Notes under the pieces: generated by a model
The model's input: only the letters and a program-made list of their open reading frames with translations
What the model was told of the DNA's origin: nothing
Databases searched by the model: none
In this document: positions 30,661 to 31,303 of the stretch, piece by piece
Layout of the letters: each line of letters starts with the position of its first letter
Position numbering within the stretch: position 1 is the first letter of the stretch
Program-made: the position numbers and the translations under genes
Assembly: GCA_027596035.1 (NCBI GenBank)
Contig: JADGJA010000194.1
Location: 1-31,303, forward strand
DNA: 31,303 nt
DNA from: Thoreauomyces humboldtii
Lineage: Eukaryota > Chytridiomycota > Chytridiomycetes > Spizellomycetales > Powellomycetaceae
Direction of reading: 5' to 3'

Positions 30661-31303
30661 TGTGATGGGAATGGTCAGGTTCCTTGGGATGATATTTCCC
30701 TACTCTTCGCCATCCCCTCCCTACGCAGCACTTTCCTCGAAGCGCTCGCTCGCTCCCTCTCTGTCCACGCTCGCCCGCTCCCTTTCCACGCAGAACTCGC
30801 TGAGAGGACGAGACGCAAAGGTTCACATTTCCATGGACTTCAGAGAGGCTGTCAAAGAAAAGAGCGTAAAGGAAAAGATAGGGTGGGGAACAGGAGTTCG
30901 CCCTCCCTCCTGAGGACAGCCAAACCCCTCCCCCTCGTCAGATGCTCGCTCCTTTCTCGTTCATCCCAAGCCATCAAAAGAAGCAAAAGCAGATCCAACG
31001 GAGGGCAGCAGAATAGAGAATCTGGGTACGGAAAGACGGATGCGATGCAGGACAAGGGTTGCAAGGAAGCATGTCGGGGTTTTGAATAAAAAGTCCAAGG
31101 TGTGTGTGGGTTGATGGATGTAGGTAGGTACAGGATCGAGTGCAAAGGAGACGAGAAGAGACGGGGGGAGGGGGAGGTGTAAAGATAAGATAAGCTAAGG
31201 TAAGGGGGAGGGGAAATGTAAGAATGGGAAACTAGACACATAGGAGGGCGAAAACGAGATGGAGTGGGAGGGATGGTGATGTACACGAAGATGGGTGAAA
31301 GGG
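30661..31303. other. Compositionally skewed end region, no gene supported
   Basis: Positions 30700-30790 are C/T-rich on the plus strand; 31090-31303 are strongly G/A-rich with GGGGGAGGGGGAGG runs. Such skew suits a promoter/UTR of a gene outside the window. A 144-codon minus frame here is a by-product of the skew. Confidence 0.45.

Noticed and set aside
30852..31286. 144-codon minus-strand frame rich in Pro, Ser, Tyr and Leu
   Set aside because: Explained by the strong pyrimidine skew of this strand; no start context or domain.
1..31303. CRISPR array, bacterial operon or phage features
   Set aside because: No regularly spaced direct repeats with unique spacers, no bacterial ribosome-binding pattern, and genes are spliced.

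Overview
The window looks like nuclear DNA of a fungus, most likely a basidiomycete. Genes are split by many short GT-AG introns (43-99 bp in my models). Start codons sit in good eukaryotic contexts such as CCACCATGGG at 23597-23606. Protein families point the same way: chromodomain/ankyrin/PARP, AlkB-like, and a ubiquitin-RING fusion. No bacterial operon, rRNA, tRNA or CRISPR was seen. The lineage below 'fungus' is inference. All gene models were built by hand from reading-frame continuity, splice signals and family motifs.

Layout. 1-3.85 kb (+ strand) and 8.4-11.3 kb (- strand) hold two convergent clusters of a decaying gene family. Its members have a Ser/Thr/Pro-rich part, a helical module, an intron, an 'IELTELLGDPCP' block, a coiled coil and an SR/KR-rich tail. 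The copies lie head to tail, some truncated, with internal stops, frameshifts and in-frame tandem duplications. Between the clusters are a compact AlkB-like dioxygenase gene (5436-4671, -), a frameshifted coding relic (7481-7848, +) and one arm of an imperfect inverted repeat whose other arm is at 1615-1777. Next comes a four-exon membrane-protein gene (12227-11370, -).

The centre of the window (23606-12894, -) is one giant gene. With 18 exons joined, every phase matches and the reading frame is open for 9471 bp, giving 3156 residues. Domain order is acidic N-terminus, chromodomain, a very long ankyrin array (about 35 repeats), degenerate WGR, PARP regulatory helical domain, PARP catalytic domain with an intact H-Y-E triad, a PAR-binding zinc finger (PBZ), an unknown C-terminal domain and an acidic tail. 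It therefore fuses a chromatin reader, a protein-interaction scaffold, a poly(ADP-ribose) writer and a poly(ADP-ribose) reader. This is the standout candidate for an undescribed system.

Right flank. There is a small, possibly mitochondrial protein (24815-24414, -) and a 441-residue protein of unknown family (27488-26089, -). Divergent from it is a ubiquitin-like/zinc-binding/RING-H2 protein (28257-29558, +) that keeps the ubiquitin LRGG tail in its interior. A frameshifted small secreted cysteine-rich gene (29785-30151, +) follows, then a weak possible further family relic (30660-30231, -) and pyrimidine/purine-skewed DNA to the end. PARP, AlkB-like and Ub-RING genes all belong to families tied to DNA damage or chromatin signalling, but their co-location here is only suggestive.
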